From: Cepaea nemoralis
Lineage: Eukaryota > Mollusca > Gastropoda > Stylommatophora > Helicidae
Direction of reading: 5' to 3'
Length of the DNA: 64,000 nt
Assembly (NCBI GenBank): GCA_014155875.1
Contig: JACEFZ010026880.1
Location: 40,001 to 104,000 of the forward strand
Positions 33,497 to 44,692 of the stretch are shown piece by piece. Both the position numbers and the translations under genes were made by a program. The stretch's first letter is position 1. Each line of letters opens with the position of its first letter. Under the pieces are notes generated by a model, which saw nothing but the letters and a program-made list of their open reading frames with translations, searched no databases and was not told where the DNA came from.

Positions 33497-36418
33497 CAAG
33501 AGTGGTGGGGTAGATGTATAGATCGAGATTGGTGAGGTAGATGTGTAGTTCTAGAATGGTGAGGTAGATGTGTAGTTCTATAATGGTGAGGTAGATGTGT
33601 AGTTCTAGAATGGTGAGGTAGATGTGTAGTTCTATAATGGTGAGGTAGATGTGTAGTTCTAGAGTGGTGAGGTAGATGTGTCGTTCTAGATTGGTGAGCT
33701 AGTTGTGTAGGTCTAGAGTGGTGAGGTAGATGTGTCGTTCTAGATTGGTGAGGTAGTTTTTGTAGTTTTTAGAGTGGTGAGGTAGATGTGTAATTCTAGA
33801 GTGGTGAGGTAGATGCGTAGTTCTAGAGTGGTGATCTAGATGTGTAGTTCTAGAATGGTGAGGTAGATGTGTAGTTCTAGAATGGTGAGGTAGATGTGTA
33901 GTTCTAGAGTGGTGAGGTCGATGTGTAGTTCTAGAGTGGTGGGGTAGATGTGCAGTTCGAGAGTGGTGAGGTAGATGTGTAGTTCTAGATGCTCTCTCCT
34001 CTAGAGTGGCGAGGTAGATGTGTAGTTCTAGAATGGTGGGGTAGATGTATAGTTCTAGAGTGGTGAGGTCGATGTGTAGTTTTAGAGTGGTGGGGTAGAT
34101 GTGTAGTTCTAGAGATATGAGGTCGATGTGTAGTTCTAGAGTGGTGGGGTAGATGTGTAGTTCTAGAGTGGTGAGGTAGATGAGTAGTTTTAGAGTGGTG
34201 GGGTAGATGTGTAGTTCTAGAGTGATGAGGTAGATGTGTAGTTCTAGAGTGGTGATGTAGATGTGTAGTTTTTGAGTGGTGTGGTAGATGTGTAGTTCTA
34301 GAGTGGTGGGGTAGATGTGTAGTTCTAGAGTGGTGGGGTAGATGTGTAGTTCTAGAGTGGTGGGGTAGATGTGTAGTTCTAGAGTGGTGGGGTAGATGTG
34401 TAGTTCTATAGTGGTGGGCTAGATGTGTAGTTCTAGAGTGGTGAGGAAGTCGTGTAATTCTAGAGTGGTGAGGTAGATGTGTAGTTCTATAGTGGTGGGG
34501 TAGATGTGTAGTTCTATAGTGGTGGGGTAGATGTGTAGTTCTAGAGTGGTGAGGTAGTCGTGTAATTCTAGAGTGGTGAGTTAGATGTGTAGTTCTAGAG
34601 TGGTGGGGTAGATGTGTAGTTCTAGAGTGGTGAGGTAGTCGTGTAATTCTAGAGTGGTGAGGTAGATGTGTAGTTCTATAGTGGTGGGGTAGATGTGTAG
34701 TTCTATAGTGGTGGGGTAGATGTGTAGTTCTAGAGTTGTGAGGTAGTCGTGTAATTCTAGAGTGGTGAGGTAGAGGTGTAGTTCTAGAGTGGTGGGGTAG
34801 ATGTGTAGTTCTAGAGTGGTGGGGTAGATGTGTAGTTCTATAGTGGTGGGGTAGATGTGTAGTTGTAGAGTGGTGAGGTAGTTGTGTAATTCTAGAGTGG
34901 TGAGGTAGTCGTGTAATTCTAGAGTGGTGGGGTAGATGTGTAGTTCTATAGTGGTGGGGTAGATGTGTAGTTCTAGAGTGGTGGGGTAGATGTGTAGTTC
35001 TATAGTGGTGGGGTAGATGTGTAGTTCTAGAGTGGTGATGTAGATGTGTAGTTCTAGAGTGGTGGGGTTGATGTATAGTTCTAGAGTGGTGGGGTAGACG
35101 TGTAGTTCTAGAATGGTGGGGTAGATGTTTAGTTCTAGAGTGGTGGGGGAGATGTGTAGTTGTAGAGTGGTGAGGTAGTCGTGTAATTCTAGAGTGGTGA
35201 GGTAGATGTGTAATTCTAGAGTGGTGAGGTAGATGTGTAGATCTAGAGTGGTGAGGTAGATGTGTAGTTCTGGAGTGGTGAGGTAGATGTGTAGTTCTAG
35301 AGTGGTGAGGTAGATGTGTAGTTCTAGAGTGGTGAGGTAGATGTGTAGTTCTAGAGTGGTGGGGTTGATGTGTAGTTCTAGAATGGTGGGGTAAATGTGT
35401 AGTTCTAGAGTGGTGGGGTAGATGTGTAGTTTGTAGAGTGGTGAGGTAGTCGTGTAATTCTAGAGTGGTGGGGTAGATGTGTAGTTCTAGAGTGGTGAGG
35501 TAGATGTGTAGATCTAGAGTGGTGAGGTAGATGTGTAGTTCTGGAGTGGTGAGGTAGATGTGTAGTTCTAGAGTGGTGAGGTAGACGTGTAGTTCTAGAG
35601 TGGTGAGGCAGATGTGCAGTTCCAGAGTGGTGAGGTAGATGTGTAGTTCTAGATCCTCTCTCCTCTAGAGTGGTGGGGTAGACGTGTAGTTCTAGAGTGG
35701 TGAGGCAGATGTGCAGTTCGAGAGTGGTGAGGTAGATGTGTAGTTCTAGATGCTCTCTCCTCTAGAGTGGTGAGGTAGATGTGTAGTTCTAGAGTGGTTA
35801 GGTCGATGTGTAGTTCTAGAGTGGTGAGGTAGATGTGTAGTTCTAGAGTGGTGAAGTCGATGTGTAGTTCTAGAGTGGTGGGGTAGATGTGCAGTTCGAG
35901 AGTGGTGAGGTAGATGTGTAGTTCTAGATGCTCTCTTCCTCTAGAGTGGCGAGGTAGATGTGTAGTTCTAGAATGGTGGGGTAGATGTATAGTTCTAGAG
36001 TGGTGAGGTCGATGTGTAGTTTTAGAGTGGTGGGGTAGATGTGTAGTTCTAGAGATATGAGGTCGATGTGTAGTTCTAGAGTGGTGGTGTAATGTGTAGT
36101 TCTAGAGTGGTGGGGTAGATGTGTAATTCTAGAGTGGTGAGGTAGATGTGTATATCTAGAGTGGTGAGGTAGATGTTTAGTTCTGGAGTTGTGAGGTAGA
36201 TGTTTAGTTCTGGAGTGGTGAGGTAGATGTTTAGTTCTGGAGTGGTGAGGTAGATGTGTAGTTCTAGGGTGGTGAGGTAGACGTGTAGTTCTAGAGTGGT
36301 GAGGCAGATGTGCAGTTCGAGAGTGGTGAAGTAGATGTGTAGTTCTAGATGCTCTCTCCTCTAGAGTGGCGAGGTAGATGTGTAGTTCTAGAGTGGTGGG
36401 GTAGATGTGTAGTTCTAA
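33497..36418 (+). repeat. 27-bp satellite with let-7-like core
   Basis: About 107 monomers made of GTGGTGAGGTAGATGTG and TAGTTCTAGA. The main variants are GGGGTAG for GAGGTAG, AGTCGTGTAATTC, and insertions of TGCTCTCTCCTCTAGA. A ~160-bp multi-monomer block starting at the insertion (33,988) recurs at 35,927, about 1.94 kb away, showing segmental higher-order duplication. TCTAGA palindromes mark the monomer joints. No coding signal. Confidence 0.96.
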
Positions 36419-36419
36419 A

Positions 36420-36508
36420 GGACATTATTGGTGCTGCCGTTACGACTACCACACCTACTAATATTACTACTACTTCTACAACTACTACTACTTTTGCTGC
36501 TGCTGCTG

Positions 36509-36580
<72 letters not shown>

Positions 36581-36645
36581 TTACTATCACTTCTATTCTA
36601 CTACAAACTACCTTTTACTACTACTACTACTACTACTCCCAAACA

Positions 36646-36679
<34 letters not shown>

Positions 36680-36722
36680 ATTCTACTACAATTGCGGCTC
36701 TATACAACGACCACTACAACAA

Positions 36723-36809
<87 letters not shown>

Positions 36810-36919
36810 TAACAACAAAAACAACAAAACAACAGCAACAAAACAACAACAACAACAACAACAACAGCTACTACTAGGACTTTTACATATGCTATTATTA
36901 TTATTGTTATTATTATTAA

Positions 36920-36958
<39 letters not shown>
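36420..36958. repeat. (ACT)n, (ACA)n and (TTA)n trinucleotide repeats
   Basis: Successive blocks of ACT, AAC and TTA/ATT triplets. Thr-, Leu- or Asn-rich frames of up to 217 codons are artefacts of the triplets. Confidence 0.95.
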
Positions 36959-36961
<3 letters not shown>

Positions 36962-37384
36962 TTCTCTTGCGTTCCCACAGCGAAGCAAACATTCAACAAT
37001 AAGACAAATAATGAATGTCTTATGAAGACCCTGACACACACCTGTTCACCCGTGGAAGGATAACTCAACACTTTTTTCTCGCTGGATGAACATCCTACAT
37101 AGAGTTCCACGGAAACACCGCATGTCATATTTTATTGAAGACTCATTGAATAGACGGAGCCTACTAAAGCCATGCTCCACTGAATTCTTTCTTCTCCTGT
37201 CGATTATTCCCTCATCCTCCTAATCCATTGTGGTATATCCCAGCAACCAAATTACTCTGAACTGCCATCTGTGTTCCTGCCTCGTGCAGTTCCGATCATG
37301 CCCTAATCATGTTTATTTTTTCTGATACTAATTCTCTTCTCTGTTTTTTTTAATTAGTTCTTCCTCTGTTTTGTTTTAGCCCTG
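36959..37384. other. Unannotated unique-looking sequence
   Basis: No gene, repeat or RNA recognised. Confidence 0.4.
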
Positions 37385-37530
37385 TTTGTGGGGCGGCATG
37401 GCCGAATGGATAAGAGCCCTTGTTCGTAATATCCGGTGTGCTGGTGCCGAGGTAGTGGTTTCAACCAAGAATCTCCTGTTGATTCCTGTCAAGGACTTTC
37501 TAGTTATACTATTCTCAGATTTCTACCAGA
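37385..37530 (+). mobile_element. tRNA-like SINE head, second type
   Basis: A-box-like CATGGCCGAATGGATAAGAG and a degenerate B-box-like GTGGTTTCAACC, about 50 bases apart as in a tRNA with a variable arm. The same layout occurs at 52,450-52,540 with a better B-box. The body differs from the SINE at 39,838. An intact tRNA is excluded by the poor arms. Confidence 0.55.
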
Positions 37531-37536
37531 TTCTGT

Positions 37537-37722
37537 CAAATCAAATCAAATCAAATCAACTTTATTTTAAAAGGTCACAATTGGGCACGCAGGCCCGTCT
37601 TATATTCGGCCCTTCCATCACTCATCTTCCGTTCATCAAGAGCATTATACATTCACATTGGAAGAAAAAAAAACATTGTGAAATGATGTTGTAAACATAA
37701 CAAGGCAAATTACCATGTTATG
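37537..37722 (-). mobile_element. Dispersed repeat, likely LINE/SINE 3' end, copy 2
   Basis: Same repeat as 9,712-9,905. On the minus strand it ends AAAATAAAGTTGATTTGATT, an AT-rich tandem tail expected at the 3' end of a non-LTR element. It adjoins the SINE head just before it. Confidence 0.65.
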
Positions 37723-37980
37723 AGCCCATCTCCCACCTACCCACACATCACCCCACCCACACACCCCACCTACCCACACACACGCCCACCCACACACACC
37801 CCCACCCACCTACACACACACACCCACCCACACACCCAGGGGCACATACATACCCCACCAACCTACCCATCCCCCTCCCACACATCCCCCACCCACGCAC
37901 ACTGCCCTCACCTGTCCCCCCTAACCCAAACACACTCGCCACCCACACAAACTTCCCCCACCAACCCACACATTTCGCGC
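37723..37980. repeat. CCCACACA-rich microsatellite
   Basis: C-rich and CA-rich run of CCCACC, CACACA and CCCCAC units. Pro/Thr-rich frames are artefacts. Confidence 0.9.
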
Positions 37981-37984
37981 CAAC

Positions 37985-38530
37985 TCACATACATGTATTC
38001 TCCCAGTGCGTGCTTTCTCCCAGTGTGTATCTTCTCAAAGTGTATGTCTTCTCCCAGTGTATGCCTTCTAAGGTCTGTCTTCTCCCTATATATGTCTTAA
38101 TCCGAGTGTATGTCTTTTCCCAGTGTCTGTCGTTTCTCTGTATCTGTCTTCTCCTTGTGTCTTTCTTCACCAATGTATGTCTTTTTCCCAGTGTATGTCT
38201 TCTCCCAATTTCTGTCTTCTGCCAGTGTATGTCTTCTCCCAGTGTCTGTCATATATTATTGTCTTTCGTCTCACAGTGTCTGTCTTCTCTTAATATATGT
38301 CTTCTCAAAGTGTCTGTCTTCTCCCAATGTCTGTCCTCTCCCATTGTCTGTCCCCAGTGTCTGTCTTCTCCCAATGTCTGTCCTCTCCCATTGTCTGTCC
38401 CCAGTGTCTGTCTTCTCCCAATGTCTGTCCTCTCCCATTGTCTGTCCCCAGTGTCTGTCTTCTCCCAATGTATGTCTTCTCCCGGTGTCTGTCTTCTCCC
38501 AGTGTCTGTCTTCTCCCAGTATAAGTCTTA
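37985..38530 (+). repeat. ~20-bp minisatellite with 47-bp higher-order unit
   Basis: Units of the type CAGTGTCTGTCTTCTCC vary on the left. From 38,311 a 47-bp compound unit (GTGTCTGTCTTCTCCCAATG, then TCTGTCCTCTCCCATTG and TCTGTCCCCA) repeats four times with almost no divergence, so the compound unit expanded recently. Confidence 0.92.
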
Positions 38531-39645
38531 TCCAGGTCCATCGCCTTCTCCTCGCGTCTGGGATCACAGTTACTTGTTCAATTCTCCCCCACGGCCTCCA
38601 CGTTCGTGAGTGTGTCATTGCTTTTTAGCGAGTCTGTTCTGCGCAGGTACAAATTATTGAATGTTCTGTACGGAGTTAATGAGCTTACTGTTCTTAATGT
38701 TCCCCAGGTCCGGTTATCGTTCTACCAACCGACACTCACAAATATAGAACAAACTACGCTCAGTAATTGCTCTACCCACCGACACTCCCAAAATAGAGTG
38801 AACTAGACACAATAAGTCCTACCCATACCCCCCCCCCCGTTTACGCACCAAATTTCGAGCTACACACCCATTACCGCTCTTTCTATCACCTCTCCCCCTC
38901 CCCCTCCAACCACCTTACAAAAACCAAGGCGCAGTTACCGCTCTGACCCCACCCCACTACCTCCCACAACTTAGAACAACCGAGATCAGTTATCGCTCTA
39001 GTCCAACTATATTATCCCCTCCCCCAAACTATAACAATCTGTAGTCGGTGTTATGATGGACCCCACGCAAACTCTCAAGCCCACAACGCGACCCCCACAT
39101 CCAACCGAAAACAAATCACAATAAAAAAAAAAATATGACCCAAGGCCGAAATAGGAAAAACACATTCAAAATATGGTGGCTTCAATCTTATCAGGCAACT
39201 TGGTCACTCGAACCCCCCTTGTAGAATCATCAAGACAACGCCCCTGATAAGATTTGCAACGTCACAGCAAAAAGTAACAGACAATAAACTGGATTCATAA
39301 AAAACACGACACAATACATTCTAGCACAGAAACACGAGAGGGCACCGGCGTACAGATAATAGGCCGAGGAATATTGCCAGGGATAAATCATTCTTCCACA
39401 CCATCAGTCTTATCTTAATTAAATGCCATTTTTCTTGTCTGCCATTATTTAGTCTGCCTGGCCTGACACGGCAGTTACAACAGACAATTACCAGGTTTAA
39501 CAACCAACACAATAATTTTGCAAACTTCAGTTTTACTGGATGTTTATGAAAAATGAAATGACTTAGGAAATTATAAAATTATTTGAGAACAATTGCAAGA
39601 AGCATCTTAGCATACTTTGTATCTTCTTCTACGCCTTCCCTTTCC
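38531..39645. other. Unannotated sequence with faint degenerate repeats
   Basis: Between 38,700 and 39,060 there are degenerate ~60-bp units with CGGTTATCGTTCTACC or CAGTTACCGCTCT and CCGACACTC motifs. The rest has no recognisable content. Confidence 0.5.
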
Positions 39646-39755
39646 TTTCTTCTCTTCTTCTTCTTCTTCTTCTTCTTCTTCTCTTCTTCTTCTTCTTCTT
39701 CTTCTTCTTCTTCTTCTTCTTCTTCTTCTTCTTCTTCTTCTTCTTCTTCTTCTTC
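39646..39755. repeat. (TTC)n microsatellite
   Basis: About 35 TTC triplets. Ser/Leu/Phe- or Arg-rich frames across it are artefacts. Confidence 0.97.
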
Positions 39756-39837
39756 TCGCGTTATTATTATTCATCATCTTGATTATCGTAATAATAATCG
39801 TTGTCACATATATCATTATTATTATATGTATTATTAC

Positions 39838-40082
39838 GAACTCCGTGGCCAAAGGCTTGCGAATGCGGTTCGTGAGCCGGGTACCAAGCGTTCGAAACGC
39901 AGCTGCGACCGATTTGTGCAGCAGGCCGCGTCGCGTTGTATTATAACGTGTTGGTATGGGAGCCGGTCGTTCAGAAATCAATGGCAAACTACTGAACGTA
40001 ACACTCGCCTAGTACATCAACAGCAGCTGAAAAAATGCTGGTGTTTGACTGCAACGTCCCGTAAGGGATACGGAACAATAAA
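39838..40082 (+). mobile_element. tRNA-derived SINE, copy 2
   Basis: A-box-like CTCCGTGGCCAAAGGCTTGC and B-box-like AGCGTTCGAAACGC, then the shared body GGAGCCGGTCGTTCAGAAAT, CAATGGCAAACTACTGAACG and GCTGGTGTTTGACTGCAACG. An A-rich end (AATAAAAGAAATT) leads into ATT repeats. Same family as 8,285 and 49,390. Confidence 0.8.
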
Positions 40083-40087
40083 AGAAA

Positions 40088-40202
40088 TTATAATTATTAT
40101 TATTATTGGTATTATTTTTCTTATTAGTTTTATTATGCAATCGACATAATGATTATCTTCACTATTTTTTGCATTCCAGCACCTGGTTGGTTGTTGTTGT
40201 AG

Positions 40203-40239
<37 letters not shown>

Positions 40240-40380
40240 GGTGGTGGTGGTGTGGTGGTGGTGGTGGTGGTAGTGGTGGTCGTGGTGGTGGTAGTGGTGG
40301 TGGTGGTCGTGGTGGTCGTGGTGGTCGTGGTGATGGTGGTGGGGTGGTGTAGTAGTGTTAACAGTGGTGATGTTAGTGTT
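40088..40380. repeat. (ATT)n and (GTT)n/(GGT)n microsatellites
   Basis: A short ATT run follows the SINE tail. From ~40,190 GTT triplets pass into GGT/CGT triplets. Confidence 0.9.
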
Positions 40381-40845
40381 TTTGTTGATGGTGATGATTA
40401 GTTTTTCCCTGTTTTCCCGCCTTGACATCACGTCCTTCAAGGTCAAACTGAAACGACATTCTAATACGCGCGAGAGTCTACTTCTGACATGGTGATGTTC
40501 GCAGTCACACATCCCACCAGCCGATGGTGTGAGAAGGTAATCTCTTGCCCTAAGCCACAGCGATCAGATTCTTCTTCCTCTTCTTCTGCGTTCATCCAGA
40601 GTTTTTTATCGGACGTGATTGCGTTGTGTCCTGTTTACAGCAGATCTGCGTTCTTGCGTCGTTAGGCCGGCACATCCGACTTCTGCGGGCATTTGTTGAC
40701 TGGGTTAACCTTGCCGGGATCAGATTCTGTGCTGAGCGTTGTCTTGTTCCCAACTTGTGGCATGACCAAACCACCCAATTCCTGTTACAGTTTACAACAC
40801 GCAGTGGTATATCGTGCTCGATCCTTATTGTGTATAGATAATCGA
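40381..40845. other. Unannotated sequence
   Basis: No gene or repeat recognised. Overlapping short open frames on both strands have no domain. Confidence 0.4.
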
Positions 40846-40849
40846 CACT

Positions 40850-41465
40850 CCCCCGGCTGGTGTGGCGAACATCCCCGGCTGGTGCGGCGAATACCCCCGG
40901 CTGGTGTGGCGAACATCCCCCGGCTGGTGTGGCGAATATCCCCCGGCTAGTGTGGCGAACATCCCCCGCCTGGTGTGGCAAACATCCCCCGCTAGTGTGG
41001 CGAACATCCCCGGTTGGTGTGGCGAACATCCCCCGGCAAGTGTGGCGAACATCCCCCGGCTGGTGTGGCGAATATCCCCGGCTAGTGTGGCGAACATCCC
41101 CCGCCTGGTGTGGCAAACATCCCCCGGCTAGTGTGGCGAACATCCCCCGTTGGTGTGGCGAACATCCCCGGCAAGTGTGGCGAACATCCCCCGGCTGGTG
41201 TGGCGAATATCTCCCGGCTAGTGTGGCGAACATCCCCCGGCTGGTGTGGCGAACATCCCCAGGCTAGTGTGGCGAACATCCCCCGGTTGGTGTGGCGAAC
41301 ATCCCTCGGCAAGTGTGGCGAACATCCCCCGGCTGGTGTGGCGAATATTCCCCGGCTGGTGTGGGGAACATCCCCCGGCTGGTGAGGCGAATATCCCCCG
41401 GCTGATGTGGCTAATATCCCCCGGCTGATGTGGCGAATATCCCCGGCTGGTAAAGCGAATATCCC
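40850..41465 (+). repeat. 23-bp GC-rich satellite
   Basis: About 26 units of GGCTGGTGTGGCGAACATCC plus a run of C. Variants include GCTAGTGTGG, GCAAGTGTGG and GAATATCC. Each unit keeps one or two CpG sites. Frames are open on both strands (for example GVANIPRLVWRTSP-type repeats). They follow from the stop-free 23-bp unit and show no further coding signature. Confidence 0.95.
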
Positions 41466-41555
41466 GCCAGCTTCCTTTATTTCCCAGACATGTGTCCATC
41501 CTATCTTAGCCTGGGTCTAGCTGGAAGTCTACGGTACTTTCAAAATCCGCGATCA

Positions 41556-43908
41556 AAATGTCTCTAACACTGCTCCAACACTACACAATACACACGTGTC
41601 TATATGTCTCTAACACTGCTCCAACACTACACAATACACACGTGTCTATATGTCTCTAACACTGCTCCAACACTACACAATAAAAACGTGTCTATATGTC
41701 TCTAACACTGCTCCAACACTACACAAAAAACATGTTCTAATGTCTCTAACACTGCTCCAACACTACCAATAAACATGTGTCTATATGTCTCTAACACTGC
41801 TCCAACACTACACAATAACCCCCAAAGTTCTAAATGTCCCCCCCCAAAAAAACTTTTTCTCAACACTCCCAAAACTACAAATAACACGTGTCTATATGTC
41901 TCTAAAACTGCTCCAACACTACACAATAAAAACGTGTCTAATGTCTCTAAAACTGCTCCAACACTACACAAAAACATGTGTCTATATGTCTCTAACACTG
42001 CTCCAACACTACACAATACACAGTGTCTATATGTCTCTAACACTGCTCCAACACTACACAATAACACGTGTCTATATGTCTCTAACACTGCTCCAACACT
42101 ACACAATACACATGTGTCTATATGTCTCTAACACTGCTCCAACACTACCAAAACACATGTGTCTATATGTCTCTAACACTGCTCCAACACTACACAATAC
42201 ACACGTGTCTATATGTCTCTAACACTGCTCCACACTACACAATACACACGTGTCTATATTTCTCTAACACTGCTCCAACACTACACAATAACACGTGTCT
42301 ATATGTCTCTAACACTGCTCCAACACTACACAATAACAGTGTCTATATGCCCTCAACACTGCTCCAACACTAAAACAATCCACGTGTCTATATGTCTCTA
42401 ACACTGCTCCAACACTACACAATACACATGTGTCTATATGTCTCTAACACTGCTCCAACACTACACAATAAACATGTGTCTATATGTCTCTAACACTGCT
42501 CCAACACTACACAATACACACGTGTCTATATGTCTCTAACACTGCTCCAACACTACACAATACACACGTGTCTATATGTCTCTAACACTGCTCCAACACT
42601 ACACAATACACACGTGTCTATATGTCTCTAACACTGCTCCAACACTACACAATAAAACACGTGTCTATATGTCTCTAACACTGCTCCAACACTACACAAT
42701 ACACATTGTCTATATGTCTCTAACACTGCTCCAACACTACACAATACACATGTGTCTATATGTCTCTAACACTGCTCCAACACTACACAATAAACATGTG
42801 TCTATATGTCTCTAACACTGCTCCAACACTACACAATACACACGTGTCTATATGTCTCTAACACTGCTCCAACACTACACAATAAACATGTGTCTATATG
42901 TCTCTAACACTGCTCCAACACTACACAATACACATGTGTCTATATGTCTCTAACACTGCTCCAACACTACACAATAAACACGTGTCTATATGTCTCTAAC
43001 ACTGCTCCAACACTACGCAATAAACACGTGTCTATATGTCTCTACACTGCTCCAACACTACACAATAACATGTGTCTATATGTCTCTAACACTGCTCCAA
43101 CACTACACAATAAACATGTGTCTATATGTCTCTAACACTGCTCCAACACTACACAATAACATGTGTCTATATGTCTCTAACACTGCTCCAACACTACACA
43201 ATACACACGTGTCTATATGTCTCTAACACTGCTCCAACACTACCCCAAAAACATGTGTCTATATGTCTCTAACACTGCTCCAACACTACACAATACACAC
43301 GTGTCTATATGTCTCTAACACTGCTCCAACACTACACAATAACATGTGTCTATATGTCTCTAACACTGCTCCAACACTACACAATAAACATGTGTCTATA
43401 TGTCTCTAACACTGCTCCAACACTACACAATAAACATGTGTCTATATGTCTCTAACACTGCTCCAACACTACACAATAAACATGTGTCTATATGTCTCTA
43501 ACACTGCTCCAACACTACACAATACACATGTGTCTATATGTCTCTAACACTGCTCCAACACTACACAATAAACATGTGTCTATATGTCTCTAACACTGCT
43601 CCAACACTACACAATAAACATGTGTCTATATGTCTCTAACACTGCTCCAACACTACACAATAAACATGTGTCTATATGTCTCTAACACTGCTCCAACACT
43701 ACACAATAAACATGTGTCTATATGTCTCTAACACTGCTCCAACACTACACAATAAACATGTGTCTATATGTCTCTAACACTGCTCCAACACAACACAATA
43801 AACATGTGTCTATATGTCTCTAACACTGCTCCAACACTACACAATAAACATGTGTCTATATGTCTCTAACACTGCTCCAACACTACACAATACACATGTG
43901 TCTATATA
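41556..43908 (+). repeat. 46-bp satellite with E-box-like junction
   Basis: About 51 head-to-tail monomers made of ATATGTCTCTAACACTGCTC, CAACACTACACAATA and CACACGTGTCT. The joint carries either palindromic CACGTG or CATGTG. The subtypes are mixed up to ~43,300, but the last ~13 monomers are all CATGTG. Monomers from ~41,700 to 42,400 have more indels. Confidence 0.96.
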
Positions 43909-43959
43909 TAGAGAAAGAGCGCTGTTCACCGCTAACTTCCTGCCGACATGAAGCTATTA

Positions 43960-44130
43960 GTGACAACTCTAAGATGAGATACAAGAAGAACTGTGAGAAC
44001 ACTCAGATGGGATACAAGAAGAACTGTGACAATAGTTAAATGAGATGCAACCAGCACTGTGACAACACTAAGATGAGATATGAGAAGAACTGTGACAAAA
44101 CTGAGATGTGATACAAGAATAACTGTGACA
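43960..44130 (+). repeat. ~36-40-bp minisatellite
   Basis: Five degenerate units with AAGATGAGATACAAGAAGAA and CTGTGACAACACT. Confidence 0.8.
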
Positions 44131-44585
44131 AATAAAACATCATGTCCACAAGAATAATGAAGTGACAAGAAGATATTAACTGTTGTAAGAATAATGAGTG
44201 TATCAGGAATAGATCAAATTTCCAGGAAGAATGGTGAATGTGACAAATTGAAAAAAGGATCAGAATCCATGTCCGCTATGGTGTTGAAAGGTAGAGGTAC
44301 AGATGGTTGGCCGAGTTCACATGAAAGCGGACAAACAGCACGCTTTAGGCAATATTTTACATTCACGGACAGCGAGAACAATCACCGTTAGTCAGCTGAT
44401 TAGCTTGTCAATATGATGCTGGTCGCGTTCACTACCCGGGAGATATTCTTATACCCATGTTAAGCTGATTTCTGCCTGAGAGCCCAGGTCACTCACTAAA
44501 CACGAGATTATTTCTCTTCCATAGGACTGGAACACATGGCCACAGAGATGGCAGCCGAGCGCCCAAGCCACGGCTCCGTGGCAGT
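44131..44585. other. Unannotated sequence
   Basis: No recognised gene. A splice-acceptor-like TTTCTCTTCCATAG ends at 44,524, just before the retrotransposon fragment, but nothing else supports an exon. Confidence 0.35.
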
Positions 44586-44692
44586 AAGTGATAGTTCAAG
44601 AATCCAGTGGTGCCCACAGTATGCCCACGAGCAGCATGACGATGGAGGTGATGGCAGTTACACAGGCTTTCCTATGGCTAGAATCACGGCAT
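44586..44692 (+). mobile_element. LINE RNase H domain, N-terminal fragment
   Basis: The frame starting at 44,588 reads SSMTMEVMAVTQAFLWLES, which matches the core of the RNase H domain of animal LINEs (the MTMEVxAVTxAxxWL motif with its catalytic-site Glu). It breaks off and joins a different LINE directly at ~44,693, within the same open frame. The later part of an RNase H domain lies at 47,583. Confidence 0.65.

Noticed and set aside
36349..37002. 217-codon plus-strand frame
   Set aside because: Poly-Thr/Tyr/Asn/Leu from triplet repeats, also open in a second frame.
37390..37470. Functional tRNA gene
   Set aside because: A- and B-box-like words are present, but the acceptor and anticodon arms do not pair, and a similar head recurs at 52,450 as part of a repeat.
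40860..41385. Overlapping frames with GVANIPRLVWRTSP-like repeats
   Set aside because: They arise from the 23-bp satellite, are open on both strands and in several frames, and end where the array ends.
28430..43908. Telomere repeats or centromere CENP-B boxes within the satellites
   Set aside because: I saw no TTAGGG-type arrays and no CENP-B-box-like word in the monomers.
44510..44692. Exon after a splice-acceptor-like TTTCTCTTCCATAG
   Set aside because: The downstream frame is a LINE RNase H fragment, and no donor site or further exon is evident.
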